Below are positions 50,819 to 59,851 of a DNA stretch of 64,000 nt, in pieces. A model generated the notes under the pieces. The model was not told the DNA's origin. It was given only the letters and a program-made list of their open reading frames with translations, and did no database searches. Made by a program: the position numbers and the translations under genes. Every line of letters starts with the position of its first letter. Position 1 is the stretch's first letter. The DNA is from Candidatus Abyssobacteria bacterium SURF_5 (GTDB lineage Bacteria > Abyssobacteria > SURF-5), in the NCBI GenBank assembly GCA_003598085.1, contig QZKU01000144.1, positions 13,265 to 77,264 of the forward strand, read 5' to 3'.

Positions 50819-52257
50819 CGGAACCCGTACTCGCTCCAGCGTCTCTCGACCAGCCGGATGATGTCTTCGCTCATCCTGATCTCGTCGGGCCACTCCCGCA
50901 TGTGGCCTTCGCCCGGCCCTTTTTTCGTGGCGTCGATCCCGATCTTCGAGCCGGCGCGAGCGAGCGGAGAGGCGTGATCAAGCACGTCGAGCGGGCCGTC
51001 GACAATGGTGATGTCGCGCCTTGGATCGACATTGTTTCCGACGCGCCACAGCATCTCGTCCACATTCTGAACGTTTACGTCCCTATCGACGACAACGATG
51101 ATCTTCGTGAACATCATCTGGCCGAGTCCCCAGATGCTGTGCATCACTTTCTTCGCCTGGAACGGGTACTGCTTGTCGATCGAAACGAACATCCAGTTGT
51201 GGAACACGCCGAACAGCGGCAGGTTCATGTCCACAAGCTCGGGTATCTGCGTGCGCACGAGCGGCAGGAAAATGCGCTCGGTCGCCTTGCCCATGTAGCA
51301 GTCCTCCATCGGCGGCTTGCCGACAATTGTGGCCGGATAAACGGGATTGCGGCGATGCGTCAAGCACTCGACGTGGAACACGGGGTATACGTCGGCAAGC
51401 GAATAGTAGCCGGTATGATCTCCAAATGGGCCCTCGATGCGCTCCTCGTGCGGGTCAACATAACCCTCGAGGACAATTTCCGCCTCGGCGGGCACTTCCA
51501 TATCGATTGTCTTGCAACTGACCATCTCGACCGGCTTCTTGCGCAGAAAGCCCGCAAGCAGCATCTCGTCGACGCCCGCGGGCATCGGAGCGGTGGCGGC
51601 ATACGTCGCTGCCGGATCTCCTCCGAGAGCGACGGCGACCGGCATCCGCTTGCCGGCGGCACAGTATTCGCGGAAATGGCGCGCGCCGTCGTGGTGGATG
51701 TGCCAGTGCATGCCGGTGGTGCGCTCATCGTACACGTGCAGCCGGTACATGCCGCAGTTGCGCGTGCCGTCCGAAAGGCTCTTGGTGAACACCATCGGCA
51801 GCGTGATGAATTTGCCGCCGTCCTGCGGCCAGCACTTGATTACCGGCAGGAGCGAGAGGGAGGGCTCGTTGATAACGATCTCCTGGCAAGGTGCGTGCGA
51901 GACCTTTCTCGGCGGGAACTTCGCGAACTGAGCGACCTTCGGGATCATCTTCAGCTTCTCGACAATTCCGGCGGGCAGCGGCATGTGGATGATCTCTTCG
52001 ATCTCGCGCCCGATCGAATCAAGGTCTTCGACCCCGAGCGCCATCGCCATCCGCTTCTGCGAGCCGAACGCATTGATGAGCAGCGGGATGTTGTGCCCGC
52101 TGACGTTCTCGAACAGCAGCGCCGGCCCGTGTTCCTTCGAGACGCGATCGCTTATCTGCGCGATCTCAAGCTCAGGCGAAACCGAGGCCTTGATTCTCTT
52201 CAGTTCGCCCGCCCGCTCAAGAGCATGTATGAAGTCCTGCAGGTTCTGATATGGCAT
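50815..52257 (-). CDS. UbiD-family prenyl-FMN-dependent decarboxylase
   Basis: 480 residues, full length for UbiD. Typical segments are LQDFIHALERAGELKRI, GPALLFENVSGHNIPLLINAFGS, the active-site region EGPFGDHTGYYSLADVYPVFHVECLTHRRNPVYPATIVGKPPMED, and VVVDRDVNVQN. The enzyme decarboxylates prenylated aromatic acids such as 4-hydroxybenzoate or dihydroxynaphthoate. It is the first gene of the minus-strand operon ubiD-ubiE-ubiX-ubiA. This set without quinone ring hydroxylases matches MqnL/MqnM/MqnP plus MenG of the futalosine route (inference); mqnA-D are not in the window. Confidence 0.92.
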   Translation of the reverse strand: MPYQNLQDFIHALERAGELKRIKASVSPELEIAQISDRVSKEHGPALLFENVSGHNIPLLINAFGSQKRMAMALGVEDLDSIGREIEEIIHMPLPAGIVEKLKMIPKVAQFAKFPPRKVSHAPCQEIVINEPSLSLLPVIKCWPQDGGKFITLPMVFTKSLSDGTRNCGMYRLHVYDERTTGMHWHIHHDGARHFREYCAAGKRMPVAVALGGDPAATYAATAPMPAGVDEMLLAGFLRKKPVEMVSCKTIDMEVPAEAEIVLEGYVDPHEERIEGPFGDHTGYYSLADVYPVFHVECLTHRRNPVYPATIVGKPPMEDCYMGKATERIFLPLVRTQIPELVDMNLPLFGVFHNWMFVSIDKQYPFQAKKVMHSIWGLGQMMFTKIIVVVDRDVNVQNVDEMLWRVGNNVDPRRDITIVDGPLDVLDHASPLARAGSKIGIDATKKGPGEGHMREWPDEIRMSEDIIRLVERRWSEYGFR

Positions 52258-52344
52258 ATGATTCCGCCGCGCACAACTGATGCTTTGCCGCTCTTGATGA
52301 TCCCGATTGAAGTCTTAAAGGATTGCTCCCGTAAAATCCTTTTC

Positions 52345-52374
52345 AATATAGCATATGGCGAAAAGGCTTTACAA
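52345..52374 (-). promoter_or_regulatory. possible promoter of the ubiD operon
   Basis: On the minus strand TTGTAA (52374-52369), an 18-bp spacer and TATATT (52350-52345), 90 bp before the ubiD start. It is weak but the only pair seen between ubiD and the zinc-ribbon gene. Confidence 0.4.
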
Positions 52375-52426
52375 GCATCGTTTTGCTGCTCTATCTTTGG
52401 AGTGACTGCAGAGGGAGAAAAGACTT

Positions 52427-52693
52427 TCAATGGGCGAGCGGCGTCCGCTCCCTGAACATCTCCAGCGGAAAACCGCAGTCGGGACAGAGAGCGACGCCAT
52501 CCTGATATTCGTACGAGCACATCGGGCAGAAACCGGCAGCCGTCGCGTCATCTGTCTTCGGCGGCGCCAGGATATCATCCAGACTTTCGCCCGCTTCCGC
52601 GACCAATCGCCGCAGAGCGGTTTCCCTGAGAGCCAAAGCTTGATAAACGTCTTGCGGCTGATCCTGATTCTTCACGTGTGAAAGCCAGAGCAT
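52427..52693 (-). CDS. small zinc-ribbon protein
   Basis: 88 residues from ATG 52693 with SD GTGAGGAAAGAG; a TTG at 52738 is less likely. Helical N-terminal half, then FCPMCSYEYQDGVALCPDCGFPLEMF, a two-CxxC zinc ribbon. Function unknown; such proteins are often housekeeping adaptors. It ends 169 bp before the ubiD start and may be the upstream gene of that operon. Confidence 0.7.
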   Translation of the reverse strand: MLWLSHVKNQDQPQDVYQALALRETALRRLVAEAGESLDDILAPPKTDDATAAGFCPMCSYEYQDGVALCPDCGFPLEMFRERTPLAH

Positions 52694-53385
52694 CTCTTTC
52701 CTCACCAGTCGGCGGAAGGATTCGGAGGGTAAAAGCAAAGATGCGACGGCCAGACAATCGAAAGATTCGAAGGCGCATGCCCTCTCCCTGAGGGAGAGGG
52801 CTAGGGGAGGACCAGGGTGAGGGGGACATTCCTCATCGTGGTCCTACTGGAAAAGTATTTTACCATAAGGAGGAGGTCAGTTCAAAGCATTGGTCTTCGC
52901 GCTCGGGCGCCATGATCTTGGTTTCCCGGCGGCAGGGGGGACTTGACCCGAACGCAGGCGGGAGGAGAGGAAATCCCCCTCAGTCCCCTTCAGTAAAGGG
53001 GGAATGATCGCGCGAGACGCGAGCCGGAAAAAAACACAGGCGGGGGACTGTGTCACCTGTAAAAGATAGTTCAAAATTTCAAAAAATTGCAGGTAGGATG
53101 CCCGCGCTACGGGAGCGAGCTTTTGCGTCATCTACGGATTTGATTCTTAAGATGGATTCCTGGCGGCAGCGCCACGGGCGGGGAATGTTGCGGCCATAAT
53201 GGAGATATGACATAGTCTTCACAAAATTCGAATTATTTTCGGTATAAGGGCGACGCACACAAGGAAGGGAGGGAAGAGTCGCGAAAGCTCATCAAGTTGG
53301 CTCTATCGAAAGCCGAGATCGGTGGGAAAAACATTAGATTGACTGAAATTGGAGTGGGGTTGTGTCTTGAAAGGAGGGTGTTCAG
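52694..53385. repeat. gene-poor region with two common palindromic intergenic repeats
   Basis: Almost 700 bp without a supported gene. At 52780-52800 a perfect palindrome CCCTCTCCCT-G-AGGGAGAGGG is followed by a GGTGAGGG tail; around 52975-53006 CCCCCT/CCCCTT arms face AAAGGGGG. Both are widespread intergenic repeat types in many bacterial genomes (from memory). Other short open frames have no SD. The right end precedes the secreted protein gene. Confidence 0.55.
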
Positions 53386-54396
53386 ATGAAGGGCATTCCC
53401 AGCAAAGCAGGCTCCATATTGCTATTTCTATTTGCGGCGATCGCCCTTACAAGCGGTCCCGCGTCAGCATCCGACAGTGATACTGCGCCATGCCCTTGTT
53501 GTACGAAAACGGCATCGGCCGCATACAAGGCATGCAACCACGAGATAAAGGATGATTTTGGGATCACTATCGGAAACTGCTTGAACCTCTCTGACCCGTA
53601 TGGGAGGCATGTCTGCGTGCAGGCAGCCGCAGAAGCGTTTGCGGAGGCTGAAGAATTGTGTGGAGATCAGCGAGAAGCCCGATTGAAGATTTGTGAGAAA
53701 CTGGGCGAAGCAGCTTACGATCCGGCAATTCACCCGGAGGATTTTATCGACTTCGATGCGGTCATCAATGGCGGACAAAGCTTTACGCCCAACCCCCATT
53801 TCCCTCTCACTCCGGGAACAATCTGGGAATATATTGCGATCGACGCCGAGGGAACTCCTCTTGAAAGAATCCTGGTCGAGGTTCTGTTCGAGGTGAAGGA
53901 GATTCTAGGTGTCAACTGCATCGTCGTCCATGATAGGGTCTGGGAAATCGATGAAGAATTCGAAGAGGTATTAATCGAAGACACGCGTGACTGGTATGCT
54001 CAGGATAAATGCGGCAATGTCTGGTATTTCGGCGAATTAGCGATGAATTTCGAGGATGGCGAACTGAAGGACATCGAGGGCTCGTGGGAAGCGGGAGAGG
54101 ACTTTGCCAAGCCGGGTTACATCATGCTGGCAAATCCACAACCGGGAGACGCCTATCGCCAGGAATTTGCCCTTGGCGACGCCGAAGACGTGGCCGCAGT
54201 GAAGAGCAGAGATGAAGAAACGGTAAGCGTCCCGTTCGGCACATTCTCTGAGGATGTTCTGGAAACATTAGACTTCAACCCTTTAGAACCCGATGTCATA
54301 GAATTCAAATATTATGCCCCTGGTGTGGGCACGGTGCTTGAAGTAAATCCGGAGGATGAAGAGCGCGTTGAGCTCGTCAACATGGTCACTCCCTGA
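53386..54396 (+). CDS. secreted Cys-rich hypothetical protein
   Basis: 336 residues, SD AAAGGAGGG. A signal peptide (1-29, ending PASAS) is followed by a segment with eight cysteines between 36 and 104 (CPCC, C, C, C, C, C), probably disulfide-bonded. Residues 120-330 are acidic and have beta-sandwich-like blocks (LTPGTIWEYIAIDAEGTPLERILVEVLFEVKEILGVNCIVVHDRVWEI; PGDAYRQEFALGDAEDVAAVKSRDEETVSVPFGTFSEDVLETLDFNPLEPDVIEFKYYAPGVGTVLEVN), resembling uncharacterised periplasmic or surface domains. No known family recognised. Monocistronic. Confidence 0.7.
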   Translation: MKGIPSKAGSILLFLFAAIALTSGPASASDSDTAPCPCCTKTASAAYKACNHEIKDDFGITIGNCLNLSDPYGRHVCVQAAAEAFAEAEELCGDQREARLKICEKLGEAAYDPAIHPEDFIDFDAVINGGQSFTPNPHFPLTPGTIWEYIAIDAEGTPLERILVEVLFEVKEILGVNCIVVHDRVWEIDEEFEEVLIEDTRDWYAQDKCGNVWYFGELAMNFEDGELKDIEGSWEAGEDFAKPGYIMLANPQPGDAYRQEFALGDAEDVAAVKSRDEETVSVPFGTFSEDVLETLDFNPLEPDVIEFKYYAPGVGTVLEVNPEDEERVELVNMVTP

Positions 54397-54499
54397 GGGA
54401 AAAGAAACCAGGGGGTCACCCATCCTTCACCATTTTTGCCTTTTTGCCTTTACCGTCTGCCACCAATGACGTAGTTGTTGACAAATTCGTTACAAAGCA

Positions 54500-54831
54500 C
54501 CTAACGAGTTCTTTGACCGCGACTTATACGAATTACTCGAACCCTTGAAACCGGATGAAGATGTTCCATCCGCAGTGATACAGACGGGAAGCCCGCAGAG
54601 CAGGTCATCGGGTTCGTCTTTCAACGGCTCTCAGATGTGGCAGGAGAGCAAAACGGGCATCAGGCGGAATCTTTGGAAAGTTCTGCGATTGCCTTTTCGA
54701 GGTCGCTTCCGATGTTCCTTCTGTTTTACGAAGATGTGGCCTCCGAGCGCGAACTCATGGCCACCCTGCCGGAGCAAATGGACTGGCTGAGAGATGATTT
54801 CTTCTTTCCGGAACCTTCCTTTTCGAGCTAA
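54500..54831 (+). pseudogene. remnant of an IS1182/IS5-type transposase
   Basis: The frame ending at 54831 reads MFLLFYEDVASERELMATLP then EQMDWL, almost identical to the N-terminal segment of IS1182-like transposases (FYE-ERELM-LPERLDWLWF). The frame breaks down after DWL and before FSRSL, with a different frame upstream. No terminal inverted repeats or full-length ORF remain, so it is a dead fragment. It is a sign of past insertion between the secreted protein and the histidine kinase. Confidence 0.55.
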
Positions 54832-54923
54832 ATCAAGGCCCGCCTTTTTTTCCACGCTCATTCTGCTACAATAGGAGTTGGAGAACGTTCTCCATTTGTA
54901 TCTTCTGGGGGGGCCGGTTCCCG

Positions 54924-56360
54924 GTGCGTGAAAGAAATCGTATTGTTATCCTTGCGGCCGTCATGGCGCTCGTTGTCATATTTGCAGTGTGGATGACCGC
55001 GGTTACGCTCTATCAGGTTGCCCTCAATGGGCAAAGAGAGCGCCTGAGAGAGGCCGTGCAGAGTCGGGCGCGCCTGATGGGGGCGCTTGTCGACGAGGAG
55101 GCGCGGGGCGGAGGAGGAACAGACCTTGGCTCCGACGAAGGCCTGCTCGACGCTCTGAAAATCGTCACGAGGGCTCACGCCAATTTCAAGGGCTTCGGAG
55201 ATACCGGCGAATTCACCCTCGGCAAACGCGAGGGCGAAAATATCGTCTTTCTCCTGCGCCACCGGCATCATGATCTGGACAAACCTCTTCCCATTCCGAT
55301 TTCGTCGAACCTCGGCGAACCAATGCGCAGGGCTCTGCTTGGCCAATCGGGAACCGACATCCTCATCGATTATCGGGGGAAACGAGTGCTCGCGGCATAC
55401 GAGCCGGTGCCGGAATTAGGTTGGGGACTGGTCGCCAAAATAGATTTGACGGAAGTGAGAAGACCGTTCCTGCGGGCGGGGCTGCTGGTCGGAACGTGCA
55501 GCCTGGTGTTGATTGCTGTGGGAAGCATCTTGTTCCTTCGTATCGGGAATCCAATTGTCCGGCGTCTCGAAGAAAATGAACGGAAGTATCGCATCCTGTC
55601 CGAAGACCTGGACAAAGAGGTCAAGCGGAAAGTGGCCGAATTGCAGCAGGCCGAGCGCATGGCGGCGATCGGGAGAATGGTGGCGGTGGTGTCGCATGAA
55701 GCGCGAAATCCGCTTCAACATATCCGATTGGGCGTTGAGACATTGCAAATCCACATGGGGGACGATACGGACAAGATGGAAATCATCGAGGAAATCCAGC
55801 ACGGCGTCACCCTCCTCGACAAGATAATAAGCGATTTGTTGGAATATTCCCGGCACGTGAGCCTGACGTTATCGCCGGTGCAGTATGGCGCGCTGGTGAG
55901 GAAAGTCGTTTCCATGCTATCTCACAAAACCGATAATGTCGCCGTGCATGTCGAACTTGAGCAAGAAGAAAGGGAGATCGTCGTTGATCCGGTCAAATTG
56001 AGTCAGGTTCTCGTCAACGTTCTCTCCAATGGCATCGAGGCACTTAACAACAGCGGGAACATTTGGATATCATCAAATTTCTTTGAGCGCGAAGGCTCCG
56101 AGTGTCTGGATCTCTCCGTATCTGACGACGGCCCCGGCATGTCTGAAGAGACCTTGAATCGAATCGGAGAACCGTTCTTCACCACCAAGATCCTGGGCAC
56201 AGGATTGGGGATTGCCATCAGCAAAAAAATAATCGATGCCCATGGCGGCAGCCTCAACGTGCGCAGCAAACCGGGAGACGGGACCACCGTCGTGATAACT
56301 CTGCCGATTCGATCTGATGAAACAACCAAGGCCCAGGCCGAAAAAGTCAGCCTACCATAA
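54924..56360 (+). CDS. membrane-bound sensor histidine kinase
   Basis: 478 residues, GTG start. TM1 at about 8-28, a periplasmic sensor domain (about 40-180; dCache/PAS-like, with GFGDTGEFTLGKREGENIVFLLRH and GTDILIDYRGKRVLAAYEPVPELGWGLVAKID, as in Cache domains) and TM2 at about 183-205. HisKA has His258 in VVSHEARNPLQHI. The ATPase has N-box QVLVNVLSNGIEALNN, G1 VSDDGPGMSEE and G2 GTGLGIAISKKII. No response regulator is adjacent, so its partner is elsewhere. It probably senses a small ligand outside the inner membrane. Confidence 0.88.
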   Translation: MRERNRIVILAAVMALVVIFAVWMTAVTLYQVALNGQRERLREAVQSRARLMGALVDEEARGGGGTDLGSDEGLLDALKIVTRAHANFKGFGDTGEFTLGKREGENIVFLLRHRHHDLDKPLPIPISSNLGEPMRRALLGQSGTDILIDYRGKRVLAAYEPVPELGWGLVAKIDLTEVRRPFLRAGLLVGTCSLVLIAVGSILFLRIGNPIVRRLEENERKYRILSEDLDKEVKRKVAELQQAERMAAIGRMVAVVSHEARNPLQHIRLGVETLQIHMGDDTDKMEIIEEIQHGVTLLDKIISDLLEYSRHVSLTLSPVQYGALVRKVVSMLSHKTDNVAVHVELEQEEREIVVDPVKLSQVLVNVLSNGIEALNNSGNIWISSNFFEREGSECLDLSVSDDGPGMSEETLNRIGEPFFTTKILGTGLGIAISKKIIDAHGGSLNVRSKPGDGTTVVITLPIRSDETTKAQAEKVSLP

Positions 56361-56656
56361 AGTCTTCCCCCTTCTTCCACCGCATAGAAAATAATCGCAA
56401 CAGAATTCGTCCAACAACGACAAGGGCTGCCAGTCGAAGGTCTTTCCCATTTTTGCACCGATTAAACGCGGTGTGATACACTCGGGCTAAAAAGCCAACA
56501 TCAGAAGAATGCGAATGACTCGAACCCTGCCACAGCAGAAGATAGGCCGCATTGGGACCGGTTTAACTCGGGCCGGAGCCAGAGGACTGACATGGGCTGG
56601 TCGTGCGGATGCCAAAAGACAGGTCAACAAAATCTGTGCCTGAATCGGAGGATACA
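56361..56656. other. intergenic region before the D-aminoacylase
   Basis: 296 bp with no gene or clear regulatory site; the SD of the D-aminoacylase (GGAGGATACA) lies at its end. Confidence 0.4.
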
Positions 56657-58240
56657 ATGGGAAAGGATCGCGAGCTCGATTTCATATTAAAGGGCGGGCA
56701 GGTTTTTGACGGCGCGGGCAATCCCTCGACGCTGATGGATATAGGAATCAGCGGCAAGAAGATAAAGCGGATGGGCGCACTGGCGGGAGCGGCGGCGCGC
56801 GAGACTATCGATTGCGCCGGCCTCGCGGTCTGTCCCGGTTTCATCGACATGCACAGCCATTCGGACCTGATGATCTTCGTCGAACCGGAGGCGACGGCGA
56901 AGGTGATGCAAGGTGTGACAACCGAGGTGCTCGGGCAGGACGGCCAATCGGTCGCGCCGATCAAGGACGAGCACAAGGCCGATTGGCGGCGCCACCTTTC
57001 GGGCCTGCTCGGAGACGCCGGCGTCGAATGGGACTGGAACTCGTTCGGCGAATATCTGTCCGCGCTGGAGAAGGTGAGGCCGGCCACGAACCTGGTTTCG
57101 CTCGTTCCGCACGGCTCGCTCCGGCTGTGGGTGATGGGAATGGCCAATCGCAAAGCATCTGCCGAGGAACTCAAGCAGATGAAGCTGCTTCTGCGCGAGA
57201 GCCTCGAGGACGGAGCGGCCGGCATGTCAACCGGTCTCATTTACCCGCCGTGCCCGTACGCGGACCTGACCGAACTCGCCGAATTGTGCAACGTCCTGAA
57301 GGAGCGCGGAAAATTCTTTGTGGTGCATGTCCGGAACGAAGACTCCGCGGTGATGGAATCAATGGAGGAGATGTTCGAGGTGGCGCGGCTGTCCGGCGCG
57401 CCCGTCCACATCTCACATCTGAAGGTCGCCGGCAAACCGCAGCACGGGCGCGCGGGCGAGCTGCTCGAGAAGATAAACCGCGCGCGCAGCGAGGGTCTCG
57501 AGATAACCTTCGATCAGTATCCGTACACGGCGGGAAGCACCATGCTTTTTGCTCTGCTGCCGGAATGGCTGCAGGACGGCGGCTCGGAGCGGATGGTCGA
57601 GCGCCTGAAGGAGCCGCAGGTGCGCCAGCGTATCGTCGAGGAGATGGCCGCCCGCACTTCCTCGAGCGGGGTCGCCCCGAGCGACATCCGCGTCTCGGCG
57701 GTCGCCACCGAGAAAAACAAGCATCTCGAGGGCAAAAACCTGTTCGAGCTGGCCGAGGCGGTGGACGAGCCCTTCATCGACGCCATTTGCGATCTGCTCA
57801 TCGAGGAACAGTTGGCGGTCTCGATGATTATCTTCGTCTCCGATGAGGCGGACGTAAGGACAATCATGCGGCATCCCGCGCAAATCGTGTGCACCGACGG
57901 GCTGCTCGGCGGGAGACCGCACCCGCGCGTGTACGGCGCGTTCCCGCGCATCCTCGGCAGATACTGCCGCGACGAGAAACTGCTCACCCTCGCGGAGGCG
58001 ATCAGGAAAATGACTTCCGCACCGGCTCATCGGCTCGGCCTGTCCGGACGCGGCTTGCTGAGAGAGGGATATCATGCCGACGTTGTCGTCTTCAATCCGG
58101 ATACGATCATCGATACCGCAACCTACGAAGAGCCGAGGCAGGCGCCAATCGGGATCGAGCACGTCTTCATCAATGGAAAACATGCGGTGGCCGCGGGCAA
58201 GCAGACAGGCTCACGATCCGGCAAGGTCTTGCGCGTTTAG
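56657..58240 (+). CDS. D-aminoacylase / N-acyl-D-amino-acid deacylase
   Basis: Start at ATG 56657 with SD GGAGGATACA; 527 residues. The metal-binding HxH is in VCPGFIDMHSHSD (His66, His68). Further family motifs are GVTTEVLGQDGQSVAPI, GAAGMSTGLIYPPCPYADLTEL, HVRNED, HISHLKVAGKPQHGRAGELL, TFDQYPYTAGSTML, and VCTDGLLGGRPHPRVYGAFPRILGRYCRDEKLL with the conserved Asp; ends with GLLREGYHADVVVFNPDTI. It hydrolyses N-acyl-D-amino acids or related amides in the cytoplasm. Monocistronic. Confidence 0.9.
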   Translation: MGKDRELDFILKGGQVFDGAGNPSTLMDIGISGKKIKRMGALAGAAARETIDCAGLAVCPGFIDMHSHSDLMIFVEPEATAKVMQGVTTEVLGQDGQSVAPIKDEHKADWRRHLSGLLGDAGVEWDWNSFGEYLSALEKVRPATNLVSLVPHGSLRLWVMGMANRKASAEELKQMKLLLRESLEDGAAGMSTGLIYPPCPYADLTELAELCNVLKERGKFFVVHVRNEDSAVMESMEEMFEVARLSGAPVHISHLKVAGKPQHGRAGELLEKINRARSEGLEITFDQYPYTAGSTMLFALLPEWLQDGGSERMVERLKEPQVRQRIVEEMAARTSSSGVAPSDIRVSAVATEKNKHLEGKNLFELAEAVDEPFIDAICDLLIEEQLAVSMIIFVSDEADVRTIMRHPAQIVCTDGLLGGRPHPRVYGAFPRILGRYCRDEKLLTLAEAIRKMTSAPAHRLGLSGRGLLREGYHADVVVFNPDTIIDTATYEEPRQAPIGIEHVFINGKHAVAAGKQTGSRSGKVLRV

Positions 58241-58250
58241 CGAGTACGGA

Positions 58251-58547
58251 TCAGCCGCGCTCTTCGGAAGAAGCCTCTTTCGATTTCACGAAATGCTTGG
58301 CCACGACTTTCCCGTTCAGAAACTGGATGGAGATGACGCCGTCATCGCCTTCCCACGTGGACGTGCCGCCGGAAAATTCTCCGATGCTCACGCCCGATGT
58401 CTCCGTCGGCTCGCCAAGTATCTTGTAGACCTCCGCCTGTGTCATATCCGTCTGGATCTTTTCGAAATTCGCTTGTGTTATCTTCGAGCCACAAGCAATA
58501 GAGAACAGAACCAGCACGATGAGCACCAAACGAGATTTTCTGATCAT
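58251..58547 (-). CDS. small SmpA-like lipoprotein (DUF3862-type)
   Basis: 98 residues, SD GGGAGGTGC. The signal peptide ends in lipobox FSIAC (about Cys19). Then ANFEKIQTDMTQAEVYKILGEPTETSG, the helix-turn of the SmpA/OmlA/BLIP-like fold, and TSTWEGDDGVISIQFLNGKVVAKHFVKSKE, matching DUF3862-type lipoproteins. Function unknown. It is convergent with the D-aminoacylase gene. Confidence 0.78.
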   Translation of the reverse strand: MIRKSRLVLIVLVLFSIACGSKITQANFEKIQTDMTQAEVYKILGEPTETSGVSIGEFSGGTSTWEGDDGVISIQFLNGKVVAKHFVKSKEASSEERG

Positions 58548-58850
58548 GCAGCACCTCCCGATGACTGGAACGCACCTTTGAAAGGCAGGTTGACGGATTA
58601 TTATACAGCAGCTCCTGCGGCTTTTCCCGAAAAAATCTTTTCAACCCGGCGCGGCGGCGGGGAAGCCGTCGGGGTTCTTCGCACCTGCGCACCTGCCTGG
58701 TTTGGGAGCAAGGGCCCTGCAGGCCGGAATTTCATCGAAATTGCAGATTCCACGGATTTTGTACAAGATATTTATGGAAGATGTTTACTACATCCGACGG
58801 ATAGATCGGATGGCACGATAAACAGATCCCGAAATGGGAGGCAACATAAA
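58548..58850. other. intergenic region
   Basis: 303 bp between divergent genes. A GTG- or ATG-started frame continues into it from the left on the plus strand but has no supported start before 58851. No clear promoter pair. Confidence 0.4.
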
Positions 58851-59420
58851 ATGAAGACATCGGTCACAAAGAAGCGAATCGTTAATGGCGTTGACGTTGA
58901 TAAGCTGTTCGATACAATCGAAGCCATCAAGGAGACGCCGTCATTCGCGAAATTCAAGTTTCGCGCGAACAATAAATGGATCAACGCGGGCCACAACCAT
59001 ACAACCATTAAGGATTTTTTTGGCGTACAGAAAGATATTCAGCATGAAAAGCCATTCGAGCTGGATGCGGGCGAGCATCCCGTTCTCCTCAGCGAGGACG
59101 AGGGGCCGAATCCCGTCGAGTACTTGCTGACGGCATTGGCCGGGTGTCTGACATCGGCACTGGTGTATCATGCGGCCGCCAAAGGAATAGAAATCCGAGG
59201 AGTGCGGTCAAGGCTCGAGGGCGATATCGACCTCAGGGGCTTCCTTGGAATATCGCCCAATGTCAAAGTCGGTTACGAGAATATTCGCGTCTTTTTCGAT
59301 ATCGATGCCGACATTTCCGACGAGCAAAGGGATGAACTCATCCGAATGGCGCAGAAATTCTCGCCGGTTTTCAACACCGTTTTTCACGAGACACCGGTGG
59401 AGGTGAAACTGGAGAAGTAG
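58851..59420 (+). CDS. OsmC-family protein (single-cysteine type)
   Basis: 189 residues from ATG 58851 with SD GGGAGGCAAC. Residues 40-189 are OsmC-like: EDEGPNPVEYLLTALAGCLTSALVYHAAAKGIEIRGVRSRLEGDIDLRGFLG and FSPVFNTVFHETPVEVKLEK. Cys99 (AGCLTS) is the peroxidatic position; the second cysteine of Ohr/OsmC is replaced (VFHETP), so it cannot make the classic disulfide and is probably not a typical peroxidase. The N-terminal ~35 residues are an unusual lysine-rich extension. Confidence 0.85.
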   Translation: MKTSVTKKRIVNGVDVDKLFDTIEAIKETPSFAKFKFRANNKWINAGHNHTTIKDFFGVQKDIQHEKPFELDAGEHPVLLSEDEGPNPVEYLLTALAGCLTSALVYHAAAKGIEIRGVRSRLEGDIDLRGFLGISPNVKVGYENIRVFFDIDADISDEQRDELIRMAQKFSPVFNTVFHETPVEVKLEK

Positions 59421-59776
59421 GAAAATATACGCGGGAGAGTTAAAGTCCTTCGGGATTGTCCCCTCACCAAAGACCTTTCCACTCCAGAGAGCGGAGTAAA
59501 GACGCCTTCAGGATAACCTGTAAATGAGAGCCCTTGATGATGATGCACGGACATCGAAGCCCGACGATGACTCTTATTAAAGGAAGGCAATGAATGGTGG
59601 CACAGGCTTCGGCTTATGGCGTTAAGAGCCTCGTAGAGTGAGAACAAAAGATTTGTAAACCAGCTGCATGGAAATGCTTCCGGCGGCGTGCTGCATGCGC
59701 CGCCGGATTTTTTTCCGGAAATCCGCCACCCGCCGACGGCTGCGCGTCCATAATCGGATTTTTTTCTTTTTCTCTA
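59421..59776. other. unexplained intergenic sequence
   Basis: About 350 bp before the tetR promoter. Several short hairpins are visible (e.g. ACTCC-AGAGAGC-GGAGT at 59478-59494). An open frame of about 87 codons runs through it on the minus strand but lacks an SD. I could not match it to a riboswitch or intron that I know. Function unknown. Confidence 0.35.
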
Positions 59777-59820
59777 TTGACAGAATGCGCGGCAAGTGAT
59801 ATAATGTTGGGCGTCCAACA
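59777..59820 (+). promoter_or_regulatory. consensus promoter and palindromic operator of tetR
   Basis: TTGACA (59777-59782), 17 bp, TATAAT (59800-59805): a perfect sigma70 promoter. A 6-bp dyad TGTTGG-GCGT-CCAACA (59805-59820) overlaps the -10 end and the transcription start. It fits an operator bound by the TetR protein encoded 31 bp further on (autoregulation, inference). Confidence 0.75.
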
Positions 59821-59851
59821 AATATTATAATGTGTTAATATAAAAAGAGTT

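Noticed and set aside
50902-52455. Long open frame on the plus strand (517 codons)
   Set aside because: Antisense shadow of ubiD, caused by high GC; no family motif and no SD.
52694-53385. Small genes between the zinc-ribbon gene and the secreted protein
   Set aside because: Frames are short, without SD, and the sequence consists largely of palindromic intergenic repeats.
58074-58850. N-terminal extension of the OsmC gene
   Set aside because: It overlaps the D-aminoacylase and the lipoprotein gene and has no domain; ATG 58851 has a good SD.
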